DNA of 24,602 bases from an uncultured Bacteriovorax sp. Lineage in GTDB: Bacteria > Bdellovibrionota > Bacteriovoracia > Bacteriovoracales > Bacteriovoracaceae. The position numbers and the translations under genes were made by a program. How positions within the stretch are numbered: position 1 is the stretch's first letter; each line of letters starts with the position of its first letter. Shown piece by piece: positions 1-5,787 of this stretch. The notes beneath the pieces were generated by a model. It saw nothing but the letters and a program-made list of their open reading frames with translations. It searched no databases and was not told where the DNA came from. The stretch covers positions 1 to 24,602 of the forward strand of contig CAMLKK010000036.1 in the NCBI GenBank assembly GCA_946480715.1. Direction: 5' to 3'.

Positions 1-317
1 TCGATACGTTGAATTTCTTCGTAAATTTCCTGAGTAGGTCCAACAGCACCACCAGGGCTATTCACACGAAGAATGATCGCTTGAAGTTGTTTGTCTTCTT
101 CAGCAATCTGCAAAAGTTCAATTGTGTCTTTAGAGTCCATGATGACTCCTTCAACTTCAATGACACCAATGCGGGCCTTGTTAGAATTTTTTTGAGCTGA
201 TGATGTTTCATCAAATGCGTTCATCGTAATAGCAGCGAATGCAATAAGGATGATGAAAAAAACGAACACCATGGCGAATATGCCAAATAAGGCCTTAGTA
301 TTTTTAGTCGAGGTCAC
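1..317 (-). CDS. sppA: Signal peptide peptidase SppA-like protease, 5' part (runs off window)
   Basis: Partial gene read leftwards; only the first 105 codons are in the window. A short cytoplasmic N-terminus is followed by one strong hydrophobic segment (about residues 9-34), then a polar linker and the start of an S49 peptidase domain. The segment RIGVIEVEGVI, followed by ILRVNSPGGAVGPTQEIYEE, is the typical SppA N-terminal beta strand and substrate-binding SPGG motif. The catalytic Ser and Lys would lie beyond the window edge and cannot be checked. SppA enzymes are membrane-anchored serine proteases that cleave remnant signal peptides in the inner membrane. The start is chosen as GTG at 317-315 because GGAG lies about 6 bases upstream and the nearby upstream ATG is out of frame and hits a stop at once. 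Family is confident; exact orthology is not. Confidence 0.85.
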   Translation of the reverse strand, partial: MTSTKNTKALFGIFAMVFVFFIILIAFAAITMNAFDETSSAQKNSNKARIGVIEVEGVIMDSKDTIELLQIAEEDKQLQAIILRVNSPGGAVGPTQEIYEEIQRI

Positions 318-473
318 AAAAACTCCATTTTTTGTTAGAACCGTAAATTCGATAATCACTCCTATAGTCTCAAAAACACGGGATTCCGTAAACTAAGTTT
401 AAATATACCGGACTCAAGTGCTCAAGTTTTACTGAAGCTTAACCGAAGAGATGATTGTTCCGATAAGAACTGC

Positions 474-479
474 AAGGAG
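474..479 (+). promoter_or_regulatory. Shine-Dalgarno fixing the start of the 487 gene
   Basis: AAGGAG lies 7 bases before the ATG at 487. This favours that ATG over an in-frame ATG at 451, which would put 12 residues in front of an otherwise well-formed signal peptide. Confidence 0.8.
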
Positions 480-486
480 TGAATCT

Positions 487-825
487 ATGTTAAATAAGAA
501 AATGATCTCTCTGACTCTGGTTACTTTAGGTCTTTGCTCTTTGGCGGTTGCCACTGAATATAATGCACCTAAGGTTCTTTACAAGGCCCATTCACCGGCA
601 GCAGCTCCTGCTCGCGCAGCTGACCTTGGTGAGAATATGAAGGTGGAAAGTGCTGATACCACTGACCGACAAATTGCTTCGGAAGAAGAAGCTGACCGTG
701 ATCCTTCATCATTAACAACTCATACTAAAAAGAAAGTTGTTGAAGAGGATAAAAAAGAAAATCCAGAAGAAGACATGGTACCTAAACCATGGATGTACAG
801 AACAAACGCTGACTCTCAAAAGTAA
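487..825 (+). CDS. Small exported acidic/lysine-rich protein of unknown function
   Basis: A 112-aa protein that I do not recognise. It starts with a typical Sec signal peptide: MLNKK, then a hydrophobic core to about residue 21, with probable cleavage after AVA near residue 22. The mature part has an Ala/Pro stretch (about residues 36-45) and a long highly charged region rich in Glu, Asp and Lys (about 65-98), and ends in a short aromatic segment (PKPWMYRTN). There are no cysteines in the mature part and no recognisable domain; it looks largely disordered, probably periplasmic. Its TAA stop directly abuts the stop of rlmN on the other strand, with no bases between. Exported status is well supported; function is unknown. 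Confidence 0.7.
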   Translation: MLNKKMISLTLVTLGLCSLAVATEYNAPKVLYKAHSPAAAPARAADLGENMKVESADTTDRQIASEEEADRDPSSLTTHTKKKVVEEDKKENPEEDMVPKPWMYRTNADSQK

Positions 826-1917
826 TTAAGCGTTAGCTTGGTCCCAAAGATTGAGCTTTTCGTACTCACTTTTTAATTGTCCACAAGCGGCCAGGATATC
901 CTGGCCTTTTGTCGTTCTCGTTGTACAAACAAATCCACGCTTCAAAAGTTGCTCTTGAAACCAGATGATTTTCGAGTTCGACGGACGCTTAAATTTCGAG
1001 TCTGGGAAATCGTTATAAGGAATGATGTTGATCTTTGATTCGCTCTTTTCAAGCAGCTTTGAAAGCCCTTCAATATCTTCCGGGCGATCATTAAGATCAG
1101 CAATCAAAATGTACTCATAAGTAATTCGGCGGTGAGCTTTAAGTGGAACTTTTTTAATTGCACTGAAGAGTCTTTCAAGATCGTACGCCTTATTGATCGG
1201 CATAAGTTCCGTGCGAATATCGTTGTGAGCAGCATGCAGAGAAATGGCGATATTCACAGGTGGGAAATCCCACATTTTTTCAATCTGCGGAACGAGACCT
1301 GAAGTTGAAAGAGTGATTTTTCTTTGTGAGAGACCGAGACCTTTATCTTCCATAAAAATAACAGTCGCTGTGCGAACATTGTCATAATTATGAAGAGGCT
1401 CACCTTGTCCCATATAAACGATATTTGTTAATCGTTCATCAGGGCCTACGTTATCTTTTAACCAATAGGTGATCGCCATGTATTGGCCCACAATTTCATC
1501 CACGCTCAAATTGCGTTTCAATCCCATCGTCCCTGTGTGACAGAATGTACAACCGATCGCACACCCTACTTGTGACGAAAGACAAAGTGTGAGGCGATCT
1601 TTGGCCGGAATAGCAACAGCTTCAACCGTCTGGCCATCTTTCATTTTAACAAGAAACTTGCGAGTCCCGTCTTTTGAGAGACCATTCCATACAATAGATG
1701 GAACGGAATAATCGAAATTTTCAGCGAAGTCTTCGCGGATTTTTTTCGAAACGTTCGTCCACTTACTCATGTCGCGCTCTTGGAGTTTATACATCCATTG
1801 GTAGACCTGATCGGCTGAAAATTTAGCAAGACCCTTCTCACTCAGATAGTCGCGTAATTCGACTAATGTCAGTGAATAAAGTGAACGGTTTCCAATTTGT
1901 TTCGGTTGTATACTCAA
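826..1917 (-). CDS. rlmN: Dual-specificity RNA methyltransferase RlmN (radical SAM)
   Basis: RlmN uses a [4Fe-4S] cluster and S-adenosylmethionine to methylate C2 of A2503 in 23S rRNA and of A37 in certain tRNAs, which supports ribosomal fidelity. The radical-SAM CxxxCxxC triad is visible as CAIGCTFC (Cys 119, 123 and 126 of the 363-aa form). The two methyl-carrier cysteines of the family are also present: the Cys in TLCLSSQVGC (112) and the Cys in AACGQL (345). An MGQGEPLHNYDNV motif and an SLHA motif also fit. Length matches the family. The start is taken as TTG at 1917 because GAGGAG lies 7 bases upstream; an in-frame TTG at 1932 would overlap that SD and leave almost no leader. It is transcribed divergently from the 2033 gene and its stop abuts that of the 487 gene. 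Confidence 0.95.
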   Translation of the reverse strand: MSIQPKQIGNRSLYSLTLVELRDYLSEKGLAKFSADQVYQWMYKLQERDMSKWTNVSKKIREDFAENFDYSVPSIVWNGLSKDGTRKFLVKMKDGQTVEAVAIPAKDRLTLCLSSQVGCAIGCTFCHTGTMGLKRNLSVDEIVGQYMAITYWLKDNVGPDERLTNIVYMGQGEPLHNYDNVRTATVIFMEDKGLGLSQRKITLSTSGLVPQIEKMWDFPPVNIAISLHAAHNDIRTELMPINKAYDLERLFSAIKKVPLKAHRRITYEYILIADLNDRPEDIEGLSKLLEKSESKINIIPYNDFPDSKFKRPSNSKIIWFQEQLLKRGFVCTTRTTKGQDILAACGQLKSEYEKLNLWDQANA

Positions 1918-1924
1918 GTGTCTG

Positions 1925-1930
1925 CTCCTC
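1925..1930 (-). promoter_or_regulatory. Shine-Dalgarno deciding the rlmN start
   Basis: On the minus strand GAGGAG is followed after 7 bases by TTG at 1917-1915. This favours that codon over the in-frame TTG at 1932. Confidence 0.65.
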
Positions 1931-1942
1931 AATAAGAGATTC

Positions 1943-1951
1943 CTTATAGCA
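1943..1951 (-). promoter_or_regulatory. Candidate extended -10 promoter for rlmN
   Basis: The minus strand reads TGCTATAAG, close to the extended -10 consensus TGnTATAAT, with no convincing -35 box. Transcription would begin near 1936, leaving a leader of about 19 bases that contains the GAGGAG site. Based on sequence match only. Confidence 0.45.
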
Positions 1952-1996
1952 AAAGGGGCATGACTCTGGCCATCTTAGGACGCCCGTAAGGAAAAT

Positions 1997-2025
1997 TTTA
2001 CATTTGTAAAACCCAGTAATAGACT
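1997..2025 (+). promoter_or_regulatory. Candidate promoter for the 2033 gene, possibly giving a leaderless mRNA
   Basis: TTTACA (1997-2002) and TAGACT (2020-2025) are separated by 17 bases. The expected transcription start, about 7 bases after the -10, falls at or next to the ATG at 2033. No Shine-Dalgarno is visible before that ATG, which is consistent with a leaderless transcript. Both hexamers are imperfect. Confidence 0.4.
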
Positions 2026-2032
2026 AATCTTT

Positions 2033-2887
2033 ATGAAAGTTTTATCGACTTTTGCGCCAGTTATGAGCGCAATCTTATTTAGTTCAGTCTTTTCGGGTCT
2101 AGTATCAGCTCAGGACATCAAGCGCGATGCTTTCCCTGTTCCTGCTGACAATGACGTTATTACATCTTTCGGGATGGATTCTAAGAATCAACTTCCTCCG
2201 AAAAAATTAAGATTTCTCGTTTGGAACCTCTACAAAGGCTCTGAAGATCGCTTCAGATCAGAATATATTTCTCTCGCTTTCAACCGCGATATCGTTGTTC
2301 ATCAGGAAGTTTTTCTTGATGAAAAAATGCGTTCAACGTTCGCTTTTCTTCCTTATTTCAAACACAATGTTGCGACTTCTTTTTTCTCCGGAAAGGATAT
2401 GATCCGCACAGGTGTAGGAACAGCTTCACCTGTTGAACCATCATCAGTGGCATATGTTCGCACACAAACATTGGAGCCTGTTGTGAAGTCACCGAAAGTG
2501 ACACTCATTACTCGTTATCCGATTCGTTTTTCAACAAAACAGCTCACAGTAGTCAACATTCATAGTATTAACTTCGTATCAAACAAAGCTTTCAGACTTG
2601 AACTTGAGCGAATCTATCAAGCGATCAAAGACATTCCTGCTCCGCTCGTTTTCACGGGTGACTTCAATACATGGAATGAAGAGAGACATGAAATTTTAAA
2701 AGAGTACTCAAAAAAATTGGGACTCTCTCCGGCTTCTTTTTATCCAGACAACCGCATGACGTTCAATGGATATGTGCTCGATCATTTCTTGCACACAAAA
2801 GATATCGTTGTGAAGAAAGCAATGGTTGATGGATTCTATCAGGGATCAGATCACAAACCTCTCGAAGTGGAAGTTGAGCTGCTCTAA
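2033..2887 (+). CDS. Secreted endonuclease/exonuclease/phosphatase-family protein
   Basis: A 284-aa protein with an N-terminal Sec signal peptide (probable cleavage after VSA, residue 26) and one EEP (DNase I-like) fold domain. All the family's catalytic landmarks are visible in order: Asn in VWNLYKG (residue 65), Glu in HQEVF (92), His in NIHSINF (177), Asp and Asn in TGDFNTWN (210, 212) and the SDH triad in GSDHKPLEV (272-274). It is therefore probably an active Mg-dependent phosphodiesterase or phosphatase in the periplasm or outside the cell. The EEP family covers nucleases, sphingomyelinases and inositol phosphatases, and the sequence does not separate these. An extracellular nuclease would suit a cell that digests other cells' nucleic acids, but that is inference. 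There is no visible SD at its ATG. Confidence 0.85.
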   Translation: MKVLSTFAPVMSAILFSSVFSGLVSAQDIKRDAFPVPADNDVITSFGMDSKNQLPPKKLRFLVWNLYKGSEDRFRSEYISLAFNRDIVVHQEVFLDEKMRSTFAFLPYFKHNVATSFFSGKDMIRTGVGTASPVEPSSVAYVRTQTLEPVVKSPKVTLITRYPIRFSTKQLTVVNIHSINFVSNKAFRLELERIYQAIKDIPAPLVFTGDFNTWNEERHEILKEYSKKLGLSPASFYPDNRMTFNGYVLDHFLHTKDIVVKKAMVDGFYQGSDHKPLEVEVELL

Positions 2888-2984
2888 ATAAATCATAGGC
2901 AACTTTTTCCGCTCCCATCGAAAATTTTCCTTAAATCCCTTAAAATAGAAAGAAAGTTTCTAAGGTCTCTAATGAGGGGTTTCA

Positions 2985-4031
2985 GTGAAAAAAAACACGA
3001 TGTTTAAAATTATCTTTCTTTCTCTAATTCTATCTTCATGTGGATTGATCGAAAGATTTAAAACGCCAGAACAACCAAGCGATACAATGACAGAAGAAGC
3101 TTCAAGCGAAACTGCTTCATCTGAAACTCCAACAACAGATGCTGATGATCTCTTCAGCCAATCAATGGATTCAGCAAGCGCTTCAACATCTGAAACAGCA
3201 GCAACTGACTCACCTTCAAATGTTGATTCAGATCTTAAATCACTCGAATCAGAATTTAGCGGAACAGCTTCAAGTGAAGTTCAAGTAAAAGAAGAAATTC
3301 CAGAAATCAAAGAAGAGCCAGTAGCAATGGCCTCTAACACGTCTTCAGGTATGTCGGGTGAAGGCGGAACAATTCAAACCTACCGTGTTCAAAAAGGCGA
3401 AACGCTTATGCAAATCGCTTTCAAAATCTATGGTGACATCGGAAAGTGGAAAGACATCAAAGCGATGAACCGTGGACAACTCTCAAGCAACAATTCGCTC
3501 AGAACAAACATGGAACTTAAATACATGGCACCTGAAACTCCATTTGTGTGGAATCCAGTTGGCGTTCCTTACATGATCAAATCAGGTGAAACACTAGGAA
3601 CAATTTCGAACACTGTGTACTCTACTCCAAAAAAATGGAAATCAATTTACGAAAACAACAGACCTCTTATCAAAAATCCTAACGTGATCTTCGCCGGCTT
3701 CACTCTTTACTACAAAAAGAATCCAAGCATGGCCAACTACGTTCAACCAGCTGCTGCTCAACCGAAATCAGCTGCTAAAACAACTGAAGAAGTGATCGTA
3801 GAAGAGTTGATGAATGAAGACAAAACATCAGCAGCTAAGCCAACAATTGAATCACTTACAACAGATGAAGCCGCTCAAATTCAAGCAGCTCCTGCTCGTC
3901 CGGAAATCCAAGAAGGGGAAATCGATCTTATCAACAACGTATCAGCTCCGATCAAAGACGAAGCTGTTCAAGGCATCAACTCTAGAGACCTTCCGCCGAT
4001 GATCGATGAAGAAATCCAAACTCTCGAATAG
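2985..4031 (+). CDS. Lipoprotein with two LysM peptidoglycan-binding domains
   Basis: A 348-aa protein. The N-terminus MKKNTMFKII leads into a lipobox LSSC (acylated Cys 19), so it is a lipoprotein of the cell envelope. Residues 30-125 are a low-complexity Ser/Thr/Glu/Ala-rich spacer. Two LysM domains follow at about 132-182 (YRVQKGETLMQIAFKIYGD) and 195-243 (YMIKSGETLGTISNTVY), then an acidic Ala-rich tail. LysM modules bind N-acetylglucosamine-containing glycans, so the protein probably tethers or senses peptidoglycan. No catalytic domain is seen. The start is GTG at 2985 with a GAGGGG site about 6-8 bases upstream. Its TAG stop is the first three bases of repeat copy A, and a strong terminator follows 25 bases later. 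Domains confident, role inferred. Confidence 0.88.
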   Translation: MKKNTMFKIIFLSLILSSCGLIERFKTPEQPSDTMTEEASSETASSETPTTDADDLFSQSMDSASASTSETAATDSPSNVDSDLKSLESEFSGTASSEVQVKEEIPEIKEEPVAMASNTSSGMSGEGGTIQTYRVQKGETLMQIAFKIYGDIGKWKDIKAMNRGQLSSNNSLRTNMELKYMAPETPFVWNPVGVPYMIKSGETLGTISNTVYSTPKKWKSIYENNRPLIKNPNVIFAGFTLYYKKNPSMANYVQPAAAQPKSAAKTTEEVIVEELMNEDKTSAAKPTIESLTTDEAAQIQAAPARPEIQEGEIDLINNVSAPIKDEAVQGINSRDLPPMIDEEIQTLE

Positions 4032-4056
4032 GTTCCAACACACTTTTCTTGTTGCA
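4029..4056 (+). repeat. Repeat copy A (28 bases) overlapping the stop of the LysM gene
   Basis: It begins TAGGTTCCAACACAC and ends CTTGTTGCA. It is identical over 28/28 bases to copy C on the opposite strand (5361 to 5334) and matches copy B (4499-4525) at 26 of 27 bases. The first three bases are the TAG stop codon of the LysM lipoprotein gene. It points away from that gene, like the other two copies with respect to theirs. Confidence 0.9.
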
Positions 4057-4086
4057 AAGCCTCACTTCGGTGGGGCTTTTTTTTTT
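4057..4086 (+). terminator. Rho-independent terminator after the LysM lipoprotein gene
   Basis: A 9-bp stem, AAGCCTCAC paired with GTGGGGCTT (one G-T pair), closes a TTCG tetraloop at 4066-4069. It is followed by an unbroken run of ten T (4077-4086). This is a classic intrinsic terminator for plus-strand transcription. It lies immediately after repeat copy A, so the repeat would be part of the 3' UTR. Confidence 0.9.
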
Positions 4087-4167
4087 GAACTCTTTCTTTT
4101 TTACAGGACCGCCCACCTAAACGAGATTTTGCTATATAGTGACTTATCTTAATTTAGAGGGGTCATT

Positions 4168-4497
4168 ATGAAATTCATCGCACTTTTCGCTTCACTTATT
4201 ATTGCTTCATCATCATTCGCTCAAACAAAATGTCGCGATTATAAAATCGATGAAAAGCTGGAATTAAAAGTGGCCGCCTGTAAGGGAATTGCCGCTCTAG
4301 ATCCTTATACAAAAATTGACCTCAACGGTTGCGTGAGCAAGTCGAAATTCAATATTTGCGAATCACTCGAGAATGGAATTGTTAGCAAAGATCTTGAAGT
4401 GAAAGGTTACTTGGTTCCGGGAACTTTATATGTCTGTACTATGGGCATCTCTCATAGAGATGAAGTTTATCGCGTAGACTGTAACGGAAACTACTAA
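4168..4497 (+). CDS. Small exported six-cysteine protein, unknown function
   Basis: A 109-aa protein that I do not recognise. MKFIALFASLIIASSSFAQ is a clear Sec signal peptide with cleavage after SFA (residue 18). The mature domain of about 91 residues contains six cysteines (TKC, AAC, NGC, NIC, YVC, VDC), enough for three disulfides, and so should be a compact periplasmic or secreted fold. A good Shine-Dalgarno (AGAGGGG, 5 bases before ATG) supports the start. It lies inside the region bounded by repeat copies A and C, and repeat B begins two bases after its TAA stop (a 1-base gap). It may therefore be cargo of a mobile segment or simply the neighbour into which the element inserted. Confidence 0.75.
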   Translation: MKFIALFASLIIASSSFAQTKCRDYKIDEKLELKVAACKGIAALDPYTKIDLNGCVSKSKFNICESLENGIVSKDLEVKGYLVPGTLYVCTMGISHRDEVYRVDCNGNY

Positions 4498-4498
4498 A

Positions 4499-4525
4499 AG
4501 GTTCCAACACACTTTCCTTGTTGCA
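4499..4525 (+). repeat. Repeat copy B, just after the stop of the six-cysteine protein gene
   Basis: A 27-base copy starting AGGTTCCAACACAC and ending CCTTGTTGCA. It differs from copies A and C only at 4516 (C instead of T). It starts two bases after the upstream gene's TAA. Its last 13 bases form the left arm of the hairpin described at 4513-4564. Confidence 0.9.
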
Positions 4526-4564
4526 CGACGATGAACACATTGAGTGCTATCTGCAACAAGGAAA
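4513..4564. repeat. Inverted repeat / hairpin beside the transposase gene
   Basis: TTTCCTTGTTGCA (4513-4525) is perfectly complementary to TGCAACAAGGAAA (4552-4564) around a 26-base loop. It lies between the six-cysteine gene and the 3' end of the transposase gene. No T-run follows on either strand, so it is not a good terminator. A hairpin at this position is what RAYT/IS200-type enzymes recognise in single-stranded DNA. Confidence 0.75.
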
Positions 4565-4578
4565 ATATCCCACACAAC

Positions 4579-5244
4579 TTACATAATTAAATTCAAATTA
4601 GCGGTAGAAGGCATAGTCAATCTATTGGTTAATTTGTCTTTCCCATACTCAAAAACTGATTTCTTCAAACCACACCGTATGCTCTCAGCTTCTTCATTCC
4701 CGAACGATTGGTTGATCCATTCGAGCTCGCGTTCACCATTTATCACTCCTAAAGTGTTATCAATTTCCACTAGCTTCACACCCGCCGAAGTAAGCATCGT
4801 AGGATGATTCTTCAAAAATAAACTACTATAAGGATATTTTTCTGCTCGATCGACCAAGCCGGCAGCAACAGGATTTCGGCAAATATATTTGTGAGCGTTC
4901 ATGAGATATTCTTGTGACCGAATCAAGGAACCTTTGTATCGCCCGCCAAAAATGCGGTTGATCCGCCCTGCACTTCTTTGAATGTCACTCGTTAGCCCCT
5001 TCATAAAAAAATACATTACGCGATCAATGTCTTCGTCTGGAGTGAGCATCATCAAATGAAAATGATTGTTCATGAGGACGAATGTGCTGATGACGAGATC
5101 GTGTTCCTTCTGCACGCGCTTCAGTCGATCCAAAAAAATTTGCCAGGTGACTTCCAAGGGAATGTAAAAGTTCTCCTTGTTATTGGAACGTGCGGTGATG
5201 TGATAGTAGTGCTCGTTGGAGCGGATGATGGGCTTTCTTGGCAT
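4579..5244 (-). CDS. REP-associated tyrosine transposase (RAYT, Y1/HUH family)
   Basis: A 221-aa single-domain Y1 transposase (Transposase_17/IS200-like). The family landmarks are present: the N-terminal YYHITARSNNKENFY strand, the metal-binding HUH motif as HFH in LMNNHFHLMML (residues 61-63), the RIFGGRYKGSLI segment, and the likely catalytic tyrosine in KYICRNPVAAGLV (Tyr 120). Family members nick and join single-stranded DNA at hairpins and mobilise or maintain REP sequences. The start is taken as ATG at 5244 (MPRKPIIRS), preceded by AAAGGAG 5 bases upstream; an in-frame ATG at 5277 lacks such a site. The gene is intact and all motifs are present, so it may be active. Confidence 0.88.
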   Translation of the reverse strand: MPRKPIIRSNEHYYHITARSNNKENFYIPLEVTWQIFLDRLKRVQKEHDLVISTFVLMNNHFHLMMLTPDEDIDRVMYFFMKGLTSDIQRSAGRINRIFGGRYKGSLIRSQEYLMNAHKYICRNPVAAGLVDRAEKYPYSSLFLKNHPTMLTSAGVKLVEIDNTLGVINGERELEWINQSFGNEEAESIRCGLKKSVFEYGKDKLTNRLTMPSTANLNLIM

Positions 5245-5249
5245 GGAAA

Positions 5250-5282
5250 CTCCTTTGTTTGAAGCCCTGAATTGCAAACAAA
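5250..5282 (-). promoter_or_regulatory. Transposase Shine-Dalgarno with an upstream hairpin
   Basis: On the minus strand AAAGGAG (5256-5250) precedes ATG 5244 by 5 bases and fixes the start. Directly upstream, TTTGTTTG (5282-5275) can pair with CAAACAAA (5261-5254) around a 13-base loop. The downstream arm overlaps the first bases of the SD, so the hairpin could damp translation. The stem is AT-rich and only moderately stable. Confidence 0.45.
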
Positions 5283-5313
5283 AAAACTACTCGCTTTATT
5301 TAAGCACTAGAAA

Positions 5314-5328
5314 TTTCAGTGACTGAAA
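5314..5328. repeat. Short near-palindrome upstream of the transposase gene
   Basis: TTTCAGT G ACTGAAA is a perfect 7-bp inverted repeat with a one-base centre. It lies between the transposase gene and repeat copy C. It could be a protein operator or part of the element end; nothing else supports either role. Confidence 0.4.
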
Positions 5329-5333
5329 CTCTC

Positions 5334-5361
5334 TGCAACAAGAAAAGTGTGTTGGAACCTA
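5334..5361 (-). repeat. Repeat copy C, supplying the stop of the 142-aa gene
   Basis: Identical over 28 bases to copy A, in opposite orientation. Read on the minus strand it starts with the TAG stop codon of the 5359-5787 gene. Together with A it forms a perfect inverted repeat pair around 4057-5333. Confidence 0.9.
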
Positions 5362-5787
5362 TGAGAAGAATTTGCTTAGGAAACCACCTTTTTTCTTGCG
5401 TTCGATGTTCTCCATCACGTTTCCTTTTTCGAGGAGGTCGCGGTGGAAATCAGAGGCAAGATGTGAGTTTTCAAGCAGCGAATTGTATTCGCTGACAGAG
5501 AGAAGACTCACGCGAGCAGCGTTTACTTCTTCGCAAAGAGCGAAGGCGTATTGATTGAGGCGATCGACTGAATCGAAAGGGCCGATTGATTTTGCCGGAG
5601 CTTTAATTTCTTCGTCAGTGAGGCCTTCTGGTTTGAAGTTTGAATCAAAAAGTTTTTTTGCACCTTCGTGATCGAGCAGTCCTTTTTCATCGAGAAGATA
5701 AAGCAGGTAGTAGGCCGACTCCCCCATTTCTTCCGGATAAGGATTCATGAAATTGTAGACACCAACGATATATTCAACGTCTTTCAT
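5359..5787 (-). CDS. 142-aa protein of unknown function, coupled to the upstream TIM-barrel gene
   Basis: I do not recognise this protein. It has no signal peptide or membrane segment and looks like a soluble, mainly helical cytoplasmic protein: alternating charged and hydrophobic stretches, an EEMGESAYYLLYLLDEKGLLD helix near the N-terminus, and a basic C-terminus (IERKKKGGFLSKFFS). Its ATG overlaps the TGA stop of the upstream gene by four bases (ATGA, 5787-5784), so the two are almost certainly translationally coupled and functionally linked. Its TAG stop belongs to repeat copy C, so the C-terminal end could have been altered by insertion of the repeat. Confidence 0.7.
   Translation of the reverse strand: MKDVEYIVGVYNFMNPYPEEMGESAYYLLYLLDEKGLLDHEGAKKLFDSNFKPEGLTDEEIKAPAKSIGPFDSVDRLNQYAFALCEEVNAARVSLLSVSEYNSLLENSHLASDFHRDLLEKGNVMENIERKKKGGFLSKFFS

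Larger units (their letters stand above)
4499..5361. mobile_element. RAYT/Y1-transposase element bounded by inverted repeats B and C
   Basis: A transposase gene of the REP-associated (RAYT) tyrosine-transposase family is flanked by copy B (4499-4525, plus) and copy C (5361-5334, minus), which are 27-base near-identical inverted repeats differing at one base. Copy B is the first arm of a 13-bp-stem hairpin. Y1/HUH transposases act on single-stranded hairpins rather than on classic terminal inverted repeats, so the repeats may be REP-like recognition sequences rather than IS ends. A third copy (A, 4029-4056) lies just outside. Whether the unit is B-C or the larger A-C cannot be settled from one window. 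Confidence 0.6.

Noticed and set aside
451..486. Upstream in-frame ATG extending the small exported protein by 12 residues
   Set aside because: The extension lacks an SD and spoils an otherwise standard signal peptide; the ATG at 487 has AAGGAG at 7 bases.
2941..2946. TAAAAT as a -10 box for the LysM lipoprotein gene
   Set aside because: No matching -35 at 15-19 bases and the region is too AT-rich for one hexamer to count.
2946..2962. TAGAAA/TTTCTA inverted repeat before the LysM gene
   Set aside because: Only 6 AT-rich base pairs in an A-rich region; expected by chance and with no T-run.
4513..4564. Hairpin as terminator of the 4168-4497 gene
   Set aside because: The stem is good but the loop is long (26 bases) and no T-run follows on either strand.
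4544..4807. Open frame on the plus strand opposite the transposase 3' end
   Set aside because: It is antisense to a clear RAYT gene, has no SD or recognisable product, and fits a shadow frame.
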